Below, piece after piece: positions 20,574 to 37,414 of a stretch of DNA of 64,000 nt. The notes under the pieces are model-generated. The model worked only from the letters and a program-made list of their open reading frames with translations. It was not told the DNA's origin and did not search any database. The position numbers and the translations under genes are program-made. How positions within the stretch are numbered: position 1 is the stretch's first letter; every line of letters starts with the position of its first letter. The stretch comes from Paenibacillus sp. RC334 (GTDB lineage: Bacteria; Bacillota; Bacilli; Paenibacillales; Paenibacillaceae): positions 2,728,001 through 2,792,000 of the forward strand of contig NZ_CP125370.1 of NCBI RefSeq assembly GCF_030034735.1, written 5' to 3'.

Positions 20574-21077
20574 ATGAAAGACAATTTGGCACAGGCTCTA
20601 AATGAGCAAATGAATTTTGAGTTTTACTCCGCTCACGTATATCTGGCGATGGCTGCTTATTGCTCTGGCGAAAGTCTGGATGGGTTCGCAAACTTTTTCC
20701 TGGTACAAGCTGAAGAGGAACGTTTTCATGCGATGAAGCTATACAAATATATTAATGACCGCAGAGGGCGAGCTACTTTGGCAGCATTACCGGAGCCTAA
20801 AAATAGCTACGATTCCATGTTGGACGTATTTGAGCACGGCTACAAGCATGAGCAGCAAAATACGCAGAAATTTTATCATTTGGCTGACTTGGCTCTGGAC
20901 GGACGTGAGCATGCGACGATCCATTTCCTGAAATGGTTTATTGATGAACAAGTCGAAGAGGAAGCTCTGTTCGACAATGTGATCCAGAAGCTCAAGCGTA
21001 TTGAAAGAGATAGCAACGCTTTTTATATGCTGGACAGTGAATTTGCCCAACGCAGCTTTACAGCCCCTGCGGAATAA
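20574..21077 (+). CDS. Non-haem ferritin
   Basis: 167 residues. Four-helix ferritin with ferroxidase ligands visible in LNEQMNFEFYSAHVYLAM (Glu, Tyr), AEEERFHAMKLYKYI (Glu, Glu, His) and WFIDEQVEEEALFDNVI. It oxidises Fe(II) and stores ferric mineral in a 24-mer. ATG 20574. Monocistronic with terminators on both sides. No Fur or PerR box was confidently recognised upstream. Confidence 0.95.
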   Translation: MKDNLAQALNEQMNFEFYSAHVYLAMAAYCSGESLDGFANFFLVQAEEERFHAMKLYKYINDRRGRATLAALPEPKNSYDSMLDVFEHGYKHEQQNTQKFYHLADLALDGREHATIHFLKWFIDEQVEEEALFDNVIQKLKRIERDSNAFYMLDSEFAQRSFTAPAE

Positions 21078-21142
21078 AGCAACATGCACATTTCGTCTGA
21101 ATGCTAAGGATATGGCTGGCATGGTATGAGACGAGGAATTAG

Positions 21143-21168
21143 AAAAGCCCGGTTTTCGGGCTTTTTTT
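21143..21168 (+). terminator. Terminator of the ferritin gene
   Basis: AAAAGCCCGG TTTT CGGGCTTTTTTT, a compact intrinsic terminator. Confidence 0.9.
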
Positions 21169-21265
21169 CGTTTTTTATGATCAGGTGCAGCTTGACACAT
21201 TAGCGAATTCGAGAATATTATAGATATAATAAGTCTTTAATATCTATTTAAAGGAGATGAGCATC

Positions 21266-22187
21266 ATGATTTACGATTGTGCTATTATTGGCGGAGGACC
21301 CGCCGGATTGAATGCAGCCCTTGTGCTTGGCCGGGCAAGACGAAGTATGGCTTTGATCGACAACAACCAGCCCAGAAATGCCGTTACGCATACATCGCAC
21401 GGCTTTATTACAAGAGACGGCGTAACGCCGGCCGAGTTCCGTCGCGTTGCTTATGAGGAAGTACTGCGCTATCCGTCTGTCGATCATCTGCAAACCGAGG
21501 TTGTTTCGATTGAAAAAACTGAATCCGGATTTGAGGTGCTTGATTCGTCAGGCCTTCGCGTTCAAGCGCGAAAACTGATTTTGGCGACGGGCGTAAAGGA
21601 GATATTTCCCGAGATCGAAGGCTTTTATCCACTATACGGAAAAAGCTTGTTTAATTGCCCCTATTGCGACGGCTGGGAGCTACGGGATCAACCGCTTGTC
21701 GTTGTGTCCGAATCTCCGGGCATCTATCATACGGCCAAATTACTCCTTAATTGGAGCAAGGATGTGGTCGTCTGCACGAACGGCCACGATACCCTGTCAG
21801 ACGAGCAAAAAAAAATGGCTTCAATCAAAGGGAATTGTTGTGATGGAGCAGCCTGTTGCGGCTTTCATCGGCCACAATGGACAGCTTGAGCATGTTCGCT
21901 TTACGGATGGAACTCAAGTCTCGAGGGCTGGTGGTTTCATCGCTCCCAAATTTGTGCAAAGTACACCGTTTGGAGAACGTTTGGGCTGTGAAAAGCTGGA
22001 GTCGGGCGGGATCAAGACGGATGAATCAGGAAGAACCTCTATACCTGGGGTATACGCCGCCGGAGATTCTTCATACTTCATGCTTTCCCAATTGATTTTT
22101 GCCGCAGCCGACGGCAGCCGAACCGGTATGTGCGTTAACATGGATTTGACGGAGGAGGATTTTGCAATTCGGGGTCACTTTCGCTAG
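21266..22187 (+). pseudogene. Thioredoxin-reductase-like flavoprotein, frameshifted in an A9 tract
   Basis: The N-terminal half (IIGGGPAGLNAALVLGRA FAD motif, NCPYCDGW redox pair) is in one frame and the C-terminal half (GVYAAGDSSYFM FAD motif) in the +1 frame. They join at an A9 run at 21807-21815; with eight A residues the product would read DEQKKWLQSKGIVVMEQ without interruption, giving about 306 residues, a normal size for this family. The likely start is ATG 21266 because AAGGAG is 9 bases upstream. Family members reduce disulfides or act as small-molecule thiol oxidases. The shift may be a sequencing error, a real null allele, or slippage during transcription. Confidence 0.85.
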
Positions 22188-22323
22188 GTTATCGTTATTT
22201 TAAATATGCTTATAGAAAAAATTAATTTGTCGCTGGATTGTGAGCATGCTACAGTTATTTTATCTTTTATTCCTGATTAAGTAGATAGGATTAATAATTT
22301 TTATAAAGGAGAGGCGGGTTAAC

Positions 22324-22872
22324 ATGAGCGAAATCTATCGTTTGGCACAACGGGAAGATGCGGAGAGATTGCAGTACGTGACTTATGAGGCGTACGAAAC
22401 AATTCGGCAGTTGGAGCTTAAATGGCCTGCCGCTCAGGCAGATATTCCTATCATTCAGGAAAACATTAAAAATAATGACTGCTACGTGCTGGAAGTCGAT
22501 GGTGTAATTCAGGCTACAGTTAGTCATCTCAAAAATAGAGCTCTTAATTTTATAACGGATCTACCATTTGTCATGTGGTTTGCCGTCAATCCGGCTGCTC
22601 AGGGCAAAGGTTACGGTCGCAAGCTGCTGAACTGGGTAGAGCAGACTATAATCCGTGATCAGGTGGGAGCTCCTGCCGTTACGCTGGCAACAGCCGAAAA
22701 GCATCCCTATCTGCTGTCTATGTATGAGCGTTGGGGATATGAGCGTATTCATGCGTTTGACCATGGAACAGGAGATGGAACGATGCATGTGCTGCGTAAA
22801 GTTGTGAATCCCGAATTATTTGAAACGTATATTCGTGAAAAAAACGAAGCCGAGACCGCTAACCGCAATTAG
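22324..22872 (+). CDS. GNAT-family N-acetyltransferase
   Basis: 182 residues. ATG 22324 follows GGAGAGG. The GNAT fold is shown by FVMWFAVNPAAQGKGYGRKL, in which AQGKGYG is the acetyl-CoA pyrophosphate loop, and by the later LATAEKHPYLLSMYERWGYE. The acceptor is unknown. It is followed after 57 bases by the monooxygenase gene and may share its transcript. Confidence 0.9.
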   Translation: MSEIYRLAQREDAERLQYVTYEAYETIRQLELKWPAAQADIPIIQENIKNNDCYVLEVDGVIQATVSHLKNRALNFITDLPFVMWFAVNPAAQGKGYGRKLLNWVEQTIIRDQVGAPAVTLATAEKHPYLLSMYERWGYERIHAFDHGTGDGTMHVLRKVVNPELFETYIREKNEAETANRN

Positions 22873-22929
22873 GGCCGATACCTGGGAAAGGACGAAGCCG
22901 ACTCATTCTCCGAAAGGGGCTTTCTTGAA

Positions 22930-24048
22930 ATGAAGTTTGTGTTATTCAGTCTGATGGCTAATCTGCCTAATGCGATTACCGGGGAAACCTGGAGCTCGCA
23001 GCAAAAATTCCAAAATGTAATCAATCAGGCTGTTCTCGCAGAGGAGCTTGGTTTTGATGCATACGGTGTGGGGGAGCGGCACGGTGCGCCTTTTCTGTCA
23101 TCCTCACCCCCGCTCGTGCTGACCGCTATTGCGGCGAGAACCGAACGGATTCGTCTGCTGACTATGGTGACGGTGCTTAGCGTGCTGGACCCGGTGCGCG
23201 TGGCAGAAGACTATGCGACGTTGGATCATTTATCGGGTGGAAGATTAGAGATTATTATTGGGAAAGGCAATGATCCGCGCCATTATCCGTTATTTGGAAT
23301 TACAGAGGAAGAACAGTGGGACTCGCTTGCTGAGCGCTATCGTCTGCTCAAACGGCTGTGGAGCGAAGAAGAGGTGACGTGGGAAGGAAGCTATCGTCCA
23401 CCGTTGCATCAAGTCACGACACAGCCACGGCCGTATCAGCAGCAGATTCCCATCTGGCATGGCAGTGCTTCCAGTACACGATCGACCGAGCTGGCTGCGC
23501 AATACGGGGAGCCGATATTTTCCTCGAATTCTTTCCACCCGCAGGCCAAGTATAAAGCGCTCATTGATCATTACCGGGAACGGCTGGCTTATTACGGGCA
23601 TGATCCGTCTCAGGCTGTGATTGGTGCCGGAGCAGGGAGTCTGTATCTGGCAGATACGGATGAGGAAGCGATTCGACGGTATCGTCCTTATTATGATGCC
23701 TACCACTCGACAGTGGCAGCTCAGCACAATCAGTCGCCCTTCACGAGTCTGGAGGATAATATTCGTAACGGTCCTGTTCTGATCGGCTCTGCGGAGAGCG
23801 TTCTTGAAAAAATACGGAACTATCATACCGCGTTTGGTCACCAGGTACTCAGCATCAGCGTGGACGGGCTGGGTGAGCAGGAGCAGCTCGAACAGCTACA
23901 TCGGTTTAGCGAGAATATCATACCGGTGCTGCGGCAGGAAATTCCGAGCACGATTTGGCAGCATGGGCCGAATCTGGATGACGGAAGCAGGTCGATTATC
24001 CCTGTAAAAAATGATGCGCCACCCATATCTCCTATTTTTCAACTATAG
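22930..24048 (+). CDS. Luciferase-like (LLM class) flavin-dependent monooxygenase
   Basis: 372 residues, bacterial luciferase-like TIM barrel. Seen: AEELGFDAYGVGERHG, RIRLLTMVTVLSVLDPVRVAEDYATLD and SGGRLEIIIGKGNDP, the core motifs of the family, which binds reduced FMN(H2) or F420. Substrate unknown; relatives oxidise alkanes, aldehydes or nitrilotriacetate-like compounds. It lies downstream of the GNAT gene and ends before a terminator. Confidence 0.9.
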   Translation: MKFVLFSLMANLPNAITGETWSSQQKFQNVINQAVLAEELGFDAYGVGERHGAPFLSSSPPLVLTAIAARTERIRLLTMVTVLSVLDPVRVAEDYATLDHLSGGRLEIIIGKGNDPRHYPLFGITEEEQWDSLAERYRLLKRLWSEEEVTWEGSYRPPLHQVTTQPRPYQQQIPIWHGSASSTRSTELAAQYGEPIFSSNSFHPQAKYKALIDHYRERLAYYGHDPSQAVIGAGAGSLYLADTDEEAIRRYRPYYDAYHSTVAAQHNQSPFTSLEDNIRNGPVLIGSAESVLEKIRNYHTAFGHQVLSISVDGLGEQEQLEQLHRFSENIIPVLRQEIPSTIWQHGPNLDDGSRSIIPVKNDAPPISPIFQL

Positions 24049-24077
24049 ATGTGACTGTTCAATCACCTTATCTCATA

Positions 24078-24102
24078 AAAAGCCTCCGATTTAGGAGGCT
24101 TT
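24078..24102 (+). terminator. Terminator after monooxygenase gene
   Basis: AAAGCCTCC GATTTA GGAGGCTTT hairpin. Confidence 0.85.
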
Positions 24103-24279
24103 CAGGTCTGTGGCGACCAGAGAGATAGGGTTTTTGTATTGGAAATACATGAAAAAGTAAATTGACAGAGACAAGTAGAAAGAGTAACGTGATTTTAATA
24201 CCATTTAAAACTTACAAATTTCATCGGATTAATATATTTCGAATCTTATAGAGATCTGATGATTGGAGGAGGAATTGTT

Positions 24280-26289
24280 TTGAGCGACCCGCAATCCAGT
24301 ATAGCTAAACGCCATATAACAGCAGAGGATTTATATCAACTTCGGTGGATCAGCGATCCTGCTGTCCATCCAGGTAACGGTGCAGTCGCTTACGTAGAGC
24401 AGTATATTAATGAAGATCGGATAGACTATAATTCTGACATTTGGCTTTTGCCATCAGAAAACTCCGAGCCGTTGCCCTTCACATATGGGCCGAAAGACGA
24501 ATCACCTGTCTGGTCACCTGACGGATCACAGCTTGCTTTTCTCCGTACGCTGGAAGGTAAGCGTCAGGTATGGATCATTCCAGCTAGCGGAGGAGAGGCT
24601 CGGCAGCTTACATGGGCAGAGAAAGGCGTTCATTCATTGGCTTGGTCACCGGACGGATTCTACATATCCTTTGTCGCAAAAACCACAGAGAGTCTGTCAT
24701 CCCCGACATCAGTGCAGCCGAAAGGACAGGTCGTTAACCGAACAAAAGCCAAGTCAGATGGCTACGGGCTATGGGATGATACACGTAATCACTTATATGT
24801 GACTGATGTAAATTCAGGGGACACCGTCCAACTGACGTTCGGCGCGTATGACGTCGCGGAACCTGTCTGGTCGCCGGATGGCAAACTTATTTTATTCGTG
24901 GCCAGAATAGCGGAGCATTCAGAAGAGGATACGGATTTACGCAAGCAAAATGATTTGTTTACGATAGCTCCTGCTATTTCAAAAGGAAATGCGGAAGCAC
25001 CGCGGAAGCTAACCTGCTCCGAGCTGCAAATCGAGAGTGCTGAATACTCTCCCGATGGTTCAACGATTGCCTTTTACGGACATGATCGACATGCTAAAGG
25101 CGCGACCCAGACCCGATTATACATCCTCCCTTCGAGTGGTGGCTCGGCAGTATGCATTAGTGAAACGCTGGACGCACACCTCGGTAACGCGGGTATGAGC
25201 GATATGCGCTCACACCTTCATGTAGGGCCACCACGTTTTAGTATGGACGGTCAATCCCTGTATACGCTTGTAACCCGTGAAGGAAATGTGCATGTATATC
25301 AGTTTGCACTTGATGGAAGCTTTACAGTTTTGACGCAGGGAGACAGAGAAATTTATCAGTTCACGCTCACCCCGGATGAGCAGCATATCATTGCAGCTTC
25401 AACTCACGTGACATTGCCAGGCGATTTGTTTCGAATTGCGATCTCTTCCGGGACAGAGGAACGACTGACGCAGGTGAATGACTTGCTGCTGGAAGAGATC
25501 AGGTTAAGTGTGCCTGAGAGCTTCTGGACTGAGGTCGAGGATGGTCGGAGGGTCCAGGGATGGGTGATGAAGCCAGTCGGTTTTGCGAAGGGAGTTACCT
25601 ATCCCGCCATTTTGGAAATCCATGGCGGTCCCCATGCGATGTATTCCCACTCTTTTTTTCATGAGTTTCAGTTGCTAGCAGCGCAGGGATATGCGGTCAT
25701 TTACACAAATCCGGGGGGAAGCAGAGGGTATGGCCAGTCTTTTACCAATGTCGTTCTTGGCGAGTACGGCGGACGAGATTACACGGACTTGCTGAGTGCG
25801 GTCGATGAGGCCATTCGACAGTTTCCATTCATTCATCCAGAACGACTAGGTGTTACGGGGGGGAGCTACGGAGGCTTTATGACTAACTGGATTGTCGGTC
25901 ACACAGACCGTTTCCGTGCAGCCGTGACCCAGCGCTCCATATCCAACTGGCTATCCATGTATGGCGTGAGCGACATTGGCTACTCATTTACAGAAGACGA
26001 GGTCGGCGGCAATCCTTGGGACGATTTCGAGGTCTTATGGAGACAATCTCCACTGGCATATGTTAAGCAAATAAATACACCACTGCTTATTTTGCACGGG
26101 GAGCAGGATCTTCGTTGTCCCATTGAGCAGGGAGAGCAGCTATTTACAGCACTACGGCGATTGGGTAAATCCACGCAATTTGTTCGTTTTCCAGGCTCAA
26201 GCCATGAGCTTTCACGAAAAGGGCATCCGCAGCTTCGTGTGGAACGACTGCAACGCATTACAAATTGGTTTGTCAAGCACCAGATATAA
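24280..26289 (+). CDS. S9 family peptidase (acylaminoacyl/prolyl oligopeptidase type)
   Basis: About 669 residues from TTG 24280, which follows GGAGGAGG by 7 bases; the ATG at 24259 lies upstream of that ribosome site and is unlikely. The N-terminal beta-propeller carries WD40-like repeats (SPVWSPDGSQLAF, SLAWSPDG, EPVWSPDGKLILF); the C-terminal alpha/beta hydrolase has the nucleophile in VTGGSYGGFMTNW, Asp in ILHGEQDLRCP and His in FPGSSHELS. Cytosolic peptidase that trims short peptides. Single gene. Confidence 0.93.
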   Translation: MSDPQSSIAKRHITAEDLYQLRWISDPAVHPGNGAVAYVEQYINEDRIDYNSDIWLLPSENSEPLPFTYGPKDESPVWSPDGSQLAFLRTLEGKRQVWIIPASGGEARQLTWAEKGVHSLAWSPDGFYISFVAKTTESLSSPTSVQPKGQVVNRTKAKSDGYGLWDDTRNHLYVTDVNSGDTVQLTFGAYDVAEPVWSPDGKLILFVARIAEHSEEDTDLRKQNDLFTIAPAISKGNAEAPRKLTCSELQIESAEYSPDGSTIAFYGHDRHAKGATQTRLYILPSSGGSAVCISETLDAHLGNAGMSDMRSHLHVGPPRFSMDGQSLYTLVTREGNVHVYQFALDGSFTVLTQGDREIYQFTLTPDEQHIIAASTHVTLPGDLFRIAISSGTEERLTQVNDLLLEEIRLSVPESFWTEVEDGRRVQGWVMKPVGFAKGVTYPAILEIHGGPHAMYSHSFFHEFQLLAAQGYAVIYTNPGGSRGYGQSFTNVVLGEYGGRDYTDLLSAVDEAIRQFPFIHPERLGVTGGSYGGFMTNWIVGHTDRFRAAVTQRSISNWLSMYGVSDIGYSFTEDEVGGNPWDDFEVLWRQSPLAYVKQINTPLLILHGEQDLRCPIEQGEQLFTALRRLGKSTQFVRFPGSSHELSRKGHPQLRVERLQRITNWFVKHQI

Positions 26290-26507
26290 CACGTCATCTG
26301 TTTCTTGCACTTACGACACAGAAATTTTTACGAAAATTCATCAAAAAATTACAAACAATGCCTGATTTTCATACAAAAGAGGGTATTGTTTGTATGTATA
26401 ATATACTTACACATTATAAATTCATACTTTAATTTACTTTTGTGTTTATAAAACCATATTAATCTCTGTTTATTTATTTTTTTCCATTAAAGGAATTTGA
26501 AAAAATA

Positions 26508-26536
26508 TTGACTTTTTTCGAGTCCATATTTATTAT
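26508..26536 (+). promoter_or_regulatory. Sigma-A promoter of the malonyltransferase-PKS operon
   Basis: TTGACT (26508-26513), spacer of 17 bases, TATTAT (26531-26536). Each hexamer differs from consensus at one position. Confidence 0.65.
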
Positions 26537-26664
26537 ATAATTAAAATATTTCACAATTAATACTTGCTTTTGGAATGAAATTGCGTTGTTTTCGGTATTT
26601 TTTCGACACATTCATCTATGATACTAGATTCTTAGGTCCCAACCTAAGTCTTTAGTCCACTCCG

Positions 26665-26693
26665 AGCTTTTCACACTTCCAAGCTTTTCACAC
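26665..26693 (+). repeat. Direct repeat AGCTTTTCACAC in the PKS leader
   Basis: AGCTTTTCACAC occurs at 26665-26676 and 26682-26693, a 17-base period in the leader. It may be a regulator or RNA-protein binding site. Confidence 0.5.
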
Positions 26694-26919
26694 ACACCTG
26701 AATTTATTTCCAATAATACCACGATTGGCAATTCAATCACCAAATTAAATCTTAAATTGTCGCTTATTGCTTTTTTTGTCAACCTTACAACTTTGCTTTG
26801 TTATGGTTTGCTGTATCCATCTCCATATTTTCATATCTCCATACATATATACATTAACACCTGAATCGTAAAAACATTTTTGTTTTGCCACATCTTTGTG
26901 GGGAGGAAAGGGGTTTGGT

Positions 26920-34323
<7,404 letters not shown>

Positions 34324-34336
34324 GCCACGCATACAA

Positions 34337-34371
34337 AATGTCAGGTCCTCATCATGGGGCCTGGCATTTTT
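34337..34371 (+). terminator. Terminator of the PKS operon
   Basis: AATGTCAGGTCC pairs with GGGCCTGGCATT (with G-U pairs), then TTTTTAG. It lies 79 bases after the truncated PKS. Confidence 0.8.
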
Positions 34372-34496
34372 AGTATGTCTGGCTTCTCCACGTCGAGACA
34401 GATCATTTTGGTGCTGGTGTTGGAGCGCTGTTTATGGTTATCATAGACGAAGGTATGAATCTATCGTTTACATTCGGATACAAAAGGAGATACAAG

Positions 34497-35600
34497 ATGG
34501 CTGAACCTTTAAAAAATATATACACAGAGGATTTTCTTCGCCTTTTCGGTGAAAGAGTACAAACGGCGTATAGCTCGTTTGATACCCAGGGATTTATCCA
34601 TCAGGTCATGGACGAATCGTGGAATGAGCTGGAGCTAAAAGCACGGATGCGGCGAATTTCACTAACATTGGGGACGTTCTTGCCCAGTCGTTATGAAGAA
34701 GCCTTGGCTGTCCTTTTTGCTATAGACGAGCATTGCAGTGGTTTCCCGTACTTATTTTTTCCTGACTTTGTGGAGGTGTATGGGCAGGGAGAGGAGCATT
34801 GGACGCTCTCTATGGAAGCGCTGGAGCGTTTCACACAGAAGTCATCTGCGGAGTTTGCCGTGAGACCCTTCCTGCTGCGCGAACCGGAACGGATGATGCG
34901 CCAGATGACGGTCTGGGCGGTTCATCCGAGCGAGCACGTCCGCCGTCTTTCCAGCGAAGGCTGTCGTCCACGGCTGCCGTGGGGGCAGGCGTTGCCCATA
35001 TTTAAGCGCGATCCCGCTCCTGTATTGGCCTTGCTGGAACTGTTGAAAGCCGATCCCTCACTGTATGTACGTAAAAGTGTAGCCAACAACCTGAACGACA
35101 TCGCTAAGGACCATCCCGAAGCAGTCATTGCAACAGCTCAACGATGGAAAGGTACGCATCCCGACACCGACTGGATTGTACGCCACGGCTGCCGCACCCT
35201 GATTCGCAAGTCCAGCCCCGAGGCGATGGCGCTGTTTGGTTATGCCGAAGAAACGAACGGATCCCCGTTAGTTACGGAAGCGTCTTTTACCGCCGATCCG
35301 GCTGTGTTAAAGCTCGGTGATAGCTGTGAGCTAAGCTATGCGCTTCAACTTAGGGAAGGTGAACCAGTGCGAGTTCGCATCGAATACGGCATCGACTTTG
35401 TGAAGGCAAGAGGACAAGTCTCGCGTAAATTATTTTTGCTTTCCGACAAAAACGTACCCGGAGGAACCCGTCTTACAGGTACGCGAACACACCGTTTCGC
35501 AGACCTGACGACCCGCCGCCATTATCCAGGCGCACACCGTATTACACTGCTTGTGAACGGACAGGAAGCTGCATCTTCGGAAGTGGAACTCCAGTTTTAA
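34497..35600 (+). CDS. AlkC/AlkD-type DNA alkylation repair protein
   Basis: About 367 residues from ATG 34497, which follows AAAGGAG; the frame from 34434 has no ribosome site. HEAT-like helical repeats fill the first 250 residues (FAVRPFLLREPERMMRQMTV, WAVHPSEHVRRLSSEGCRPR, LKADPSLYVRKSVANNLND, CRTLIRKSSPEAMALFG). The last 100 residues form an immunoglobulin-like beta domain, as in the AlkC branch of the family. AlkC glycosylases excise positively charged methylated adenines without base flipping. It is separated from the PKS by a terminator and is probably unrelated to it. Confidence 0.85.
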   Translation: MAEPLKNIYTEDFLRLFGERVQTAYSSFDTQGFIHQVMDESWNELELKARMRRISLTLGTFLPSRYEEALAVLFAIDEHCSGFPYLFFPDFVEVYGQGEEHWTLSMEALERFTQKSSAEFAVRPFLLREPERMMRQMTVWAVHPSEHVRRLSSEGCRPRLPWGQALPIFKRDPAPVLALLELLKADPSLYVRKSVANNLNDIAKDHPEAVIATAQRWKGTHPDTDWIVRHGCRTLIRKSSPEAMALFGYAEETNGSPLVTEASFTADPAVLKLGDSCELSYALQLREGEPVRVRIEYGIDFVKARGQVSRKLFLLSDKNVPGGTRLTGTRTHRFADLTTRRHYPGAHRITLLVNGQEAASSEVELQF

Positions 35601-35615
35601 AAGCTTTATAGCAGC

Positions 35616-35649
35616 AGAGAGAAAGAGTCTGAAACCTGGCTCTTTCTTT
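35616..35649 (+). terminator. Terminator after alkC-like gene
   Basis: AGAAAGAGTC pairs with GGCTCTTTCT, then TTTTT. Confidence 0.8.
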
Positions 35650-35700
35650 TTGTCGTTCGCTTCTACGGACTTTATTTTTTTCAAAAAAATGAGTCTGGTA

Positions 35701-35730
35701 TTAGAACCTGGTACTAAGACGTGTTATAAT
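35701..35730 (+). promoter_or_regulatory. FapR-like operator overlapping the acyl-CoA synthetase promoter
   Basis: TTAGAACCTGGTACTAAG at 35701-35718 is a near-perfect dyad matching the FapR box of Bacillales (TTAGTACC..GGTACTAA type, from memory). The -10 hexamer TATAAT lies at 35725-35730, so the dyad covers the -35 region. FapR represses lipid synthesis genes and is released by malonyl-CoA. Confidence 0.7.
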
Positions 35731-35778
35731 AAGTTTAGATCGTGGCTCTCATCTTATGTATAAAGGGGAATGTACAAT

Positions 35779-37368
35779 TTGACAAATCAACAGCAATGGC
35801 TTGCGCCTGAATATTACAATATGACTTCGGAAATGGAGCACCATGACGCTAGCAAAACAGCACTCAAGTGGTTAAGCGAAACAGGAGACTACGAGGAAAT
35901 CACCTATGGGGAGCTGCTGAAAAAAGCTAATCGACTCGCTGGAGGACTCGCAGGACTGGGATTTAACAAAGGAGACAGGGTTCTGGTCGTAGTACCACGT
36001 CGCATTATTGCGTATGTGATTTACCTAGCATGCTTAAAGCTGGGACTTGCCGTTATTCCTTCTTCCGAAATGCTTCGGGCCAAGGATATTGCCTATCGAC
36101 TTCGCCATTCGGAAGCGCGCGGAGTGATTGCCTGGACCGGAGTAACAGGTGAAGTGGACAAAGTAGACGGGGATTTGCCTTCTCTGGATTACCGTATCTC
36201 GGTTTCCAGCGACGACACCGTAGCTGAACCCGGCTGGCTGGAGCTGAATGAGCTGATGGTTGGACAGGAAGATACCTTTGAAGCTGTGAAAACGCACCGG
36301 GATGACATGGCAATTCTGGCCTATACCTCCGGTACCACGGGAAATCCTAAAGGTGTCGTACATAGCCACGGCTGGGGATTTGCCCATCTGCGGATTACAT
36401 CCCCTTGGCTGGATATCCAGGCCTCGGATACGGTATGGGCTACAGCTGCGCCAGGATGGCAAAAATGGATTTGGAGTCCGTTTCTATCCGTATTGGGAAA
36501 TGGAGCCACCGGATTCGTATATAATGGTTCGTTTCGTCCGGGTCGATATTTACAGCTCATGCAGCAGCACGGAATTCAAGTGTTGTGCTGTACCCCAACG
36601 GAATACCGGATTATGGCGAAGACGGATGGTCTGGATCAATATGATCTGTCCCAATTGCGCAGCGCAGTTTCTGCGGGAGAGCCACTTAATCAGGAGGTCA
36701 TTAACAAGTTTCAGGAGCAGTTCAACATTACTATTCGTGACGGTTACGGCCAGACAGAAAGCACTTTGATTATCGGTAATTTGAAGGACGCGCCATTGCG
36801 CACAGGTTCAATGGGGAAATCCATTGCGCCGGGACTGGTTGAGATCGTAGACGAGGACGGTGTTCCACTGGCTCCGGGTCAAGTGGGCGATATTGCAGTG
36901 CGTGCTGATCTGCCGGCATTATTCCATACGTATTACCTTGATCCAGAGCGCAAAGGTGTCAGTGTCCATGGAGACTATTTTGTTACAGGAGACCGGGCGC
37001 GCAAGGACGAGGATGGATACTTCTGGTTTGAAGGACGCGGTGACGATATCATTATTAGCTCCGGTTATACCATCGGTCCCTTCGAAGTGGAGGAAGCGCT
37101 CATGAAGCATGACTCTGTACAGGAGTGTGCTGCCGTAGCCAGTCCTGACGAAATCCGGGGACATATTGTAAAAGCCTACGTTGTACTCAAAGCCGGAGTA
37201 GAAGGATCACCTGAGTTGGTGAAGGAACTGCAACATCATGTGAAAGCATCGACAGCACCTTACAAGTATCCAAGAAAAATAGAGTTTATTCAGGAGCTTC
37301 CCAAAACCAGTTCGGGTAAAATAAGAAGAGTGGAGCTGCGTGAACTGGAGAAGCAGTCTGTACTGTAA
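35779..37368 (+). CDS. Acyl-CoA synthetase (AMP-forming, medium-chain/AcsA-like)
   Basis: About 529 residues from TTG 35779, ten bases after AAAGGGG; the ATG at 35770 is only one base from that site. ANL-superfamily motifs: AYTSGTTGNPKGVVHSHG, DGYGQTESTLIIGN, GDRARKDEDGYFWFEGRGDD and the catalytic Lys in LPKTSSGKIRRVELRE. Closest in layout to the medium-chain acyl-CoA synthetase/YtcI-AcsA branch, so it should activate acetate or short to medium acids. A FapR-like operator at its promoter suggests control by malonyl-CoA level. The aminopeptidase gene follows 46 bases later and may be co-transcribed. Confidence 0.9.
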   Translation: MTNQQQWLAPEYYNMTSEMEHHDASKTALKWLSETGDYEEITYGELLKKANRLAGGLAGLGFNKGDRVLVVVPRRIIAYVIYLACLKLGLAVIPSSEMLRAKDIAYRLRHSEARGVIAWTGVTGEVDKVDGDLPSLDYRISVSSDDTVAEPGWLELNELMVGQEDTFEAVKTHRDDMAILAYTSGTTGNPKGVVHSHGWGFAHLRITSPWLDIQASDTVWATAAPGWQKWIWSPFLSVLGNGATGFVYNGSFRPGRYLQLMQQHGIQVLCCTPTEYRIMAKTDGLDQYDLSQLRSAVSAGEPLNQEVINKFQEQFNITIRDGYGQTESTLIIGNLKDAPLRTGSMGKSIAPGLVEIVDEDGVPLAPGQVGDIAVRADLPALFHTYYLDPERKGVSVHGDYFVTGDRARKDEDGYFWFEGRGDDIIISSGYTIGPFEVEEALMKHDSVQECAAVASPDEIRGHIVKAYVVLKAGVEGSPELVKELQHHVKASTAPYKYPRKIEFIQELPKTSSGKIRRVELRELEKQSVL

Positions 37369-37414
37369 TTGTAGATTGTAAATATCATGAAATGCGGAAC
37401 AGGAGCGTGGGGAA

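Larger units (their letters stand above)
26290..26919 (+). other. Long AT-rich leader of the PKS operon
   Basis: 630 bases without a gene. It holds a good promoter at 26508-26536 and then an untranslated leader of about 375 bases that contains a spaced direct repeat (26665-26693). No terminator or riboswitch could be identified in the leader. Confidence 0.55.
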
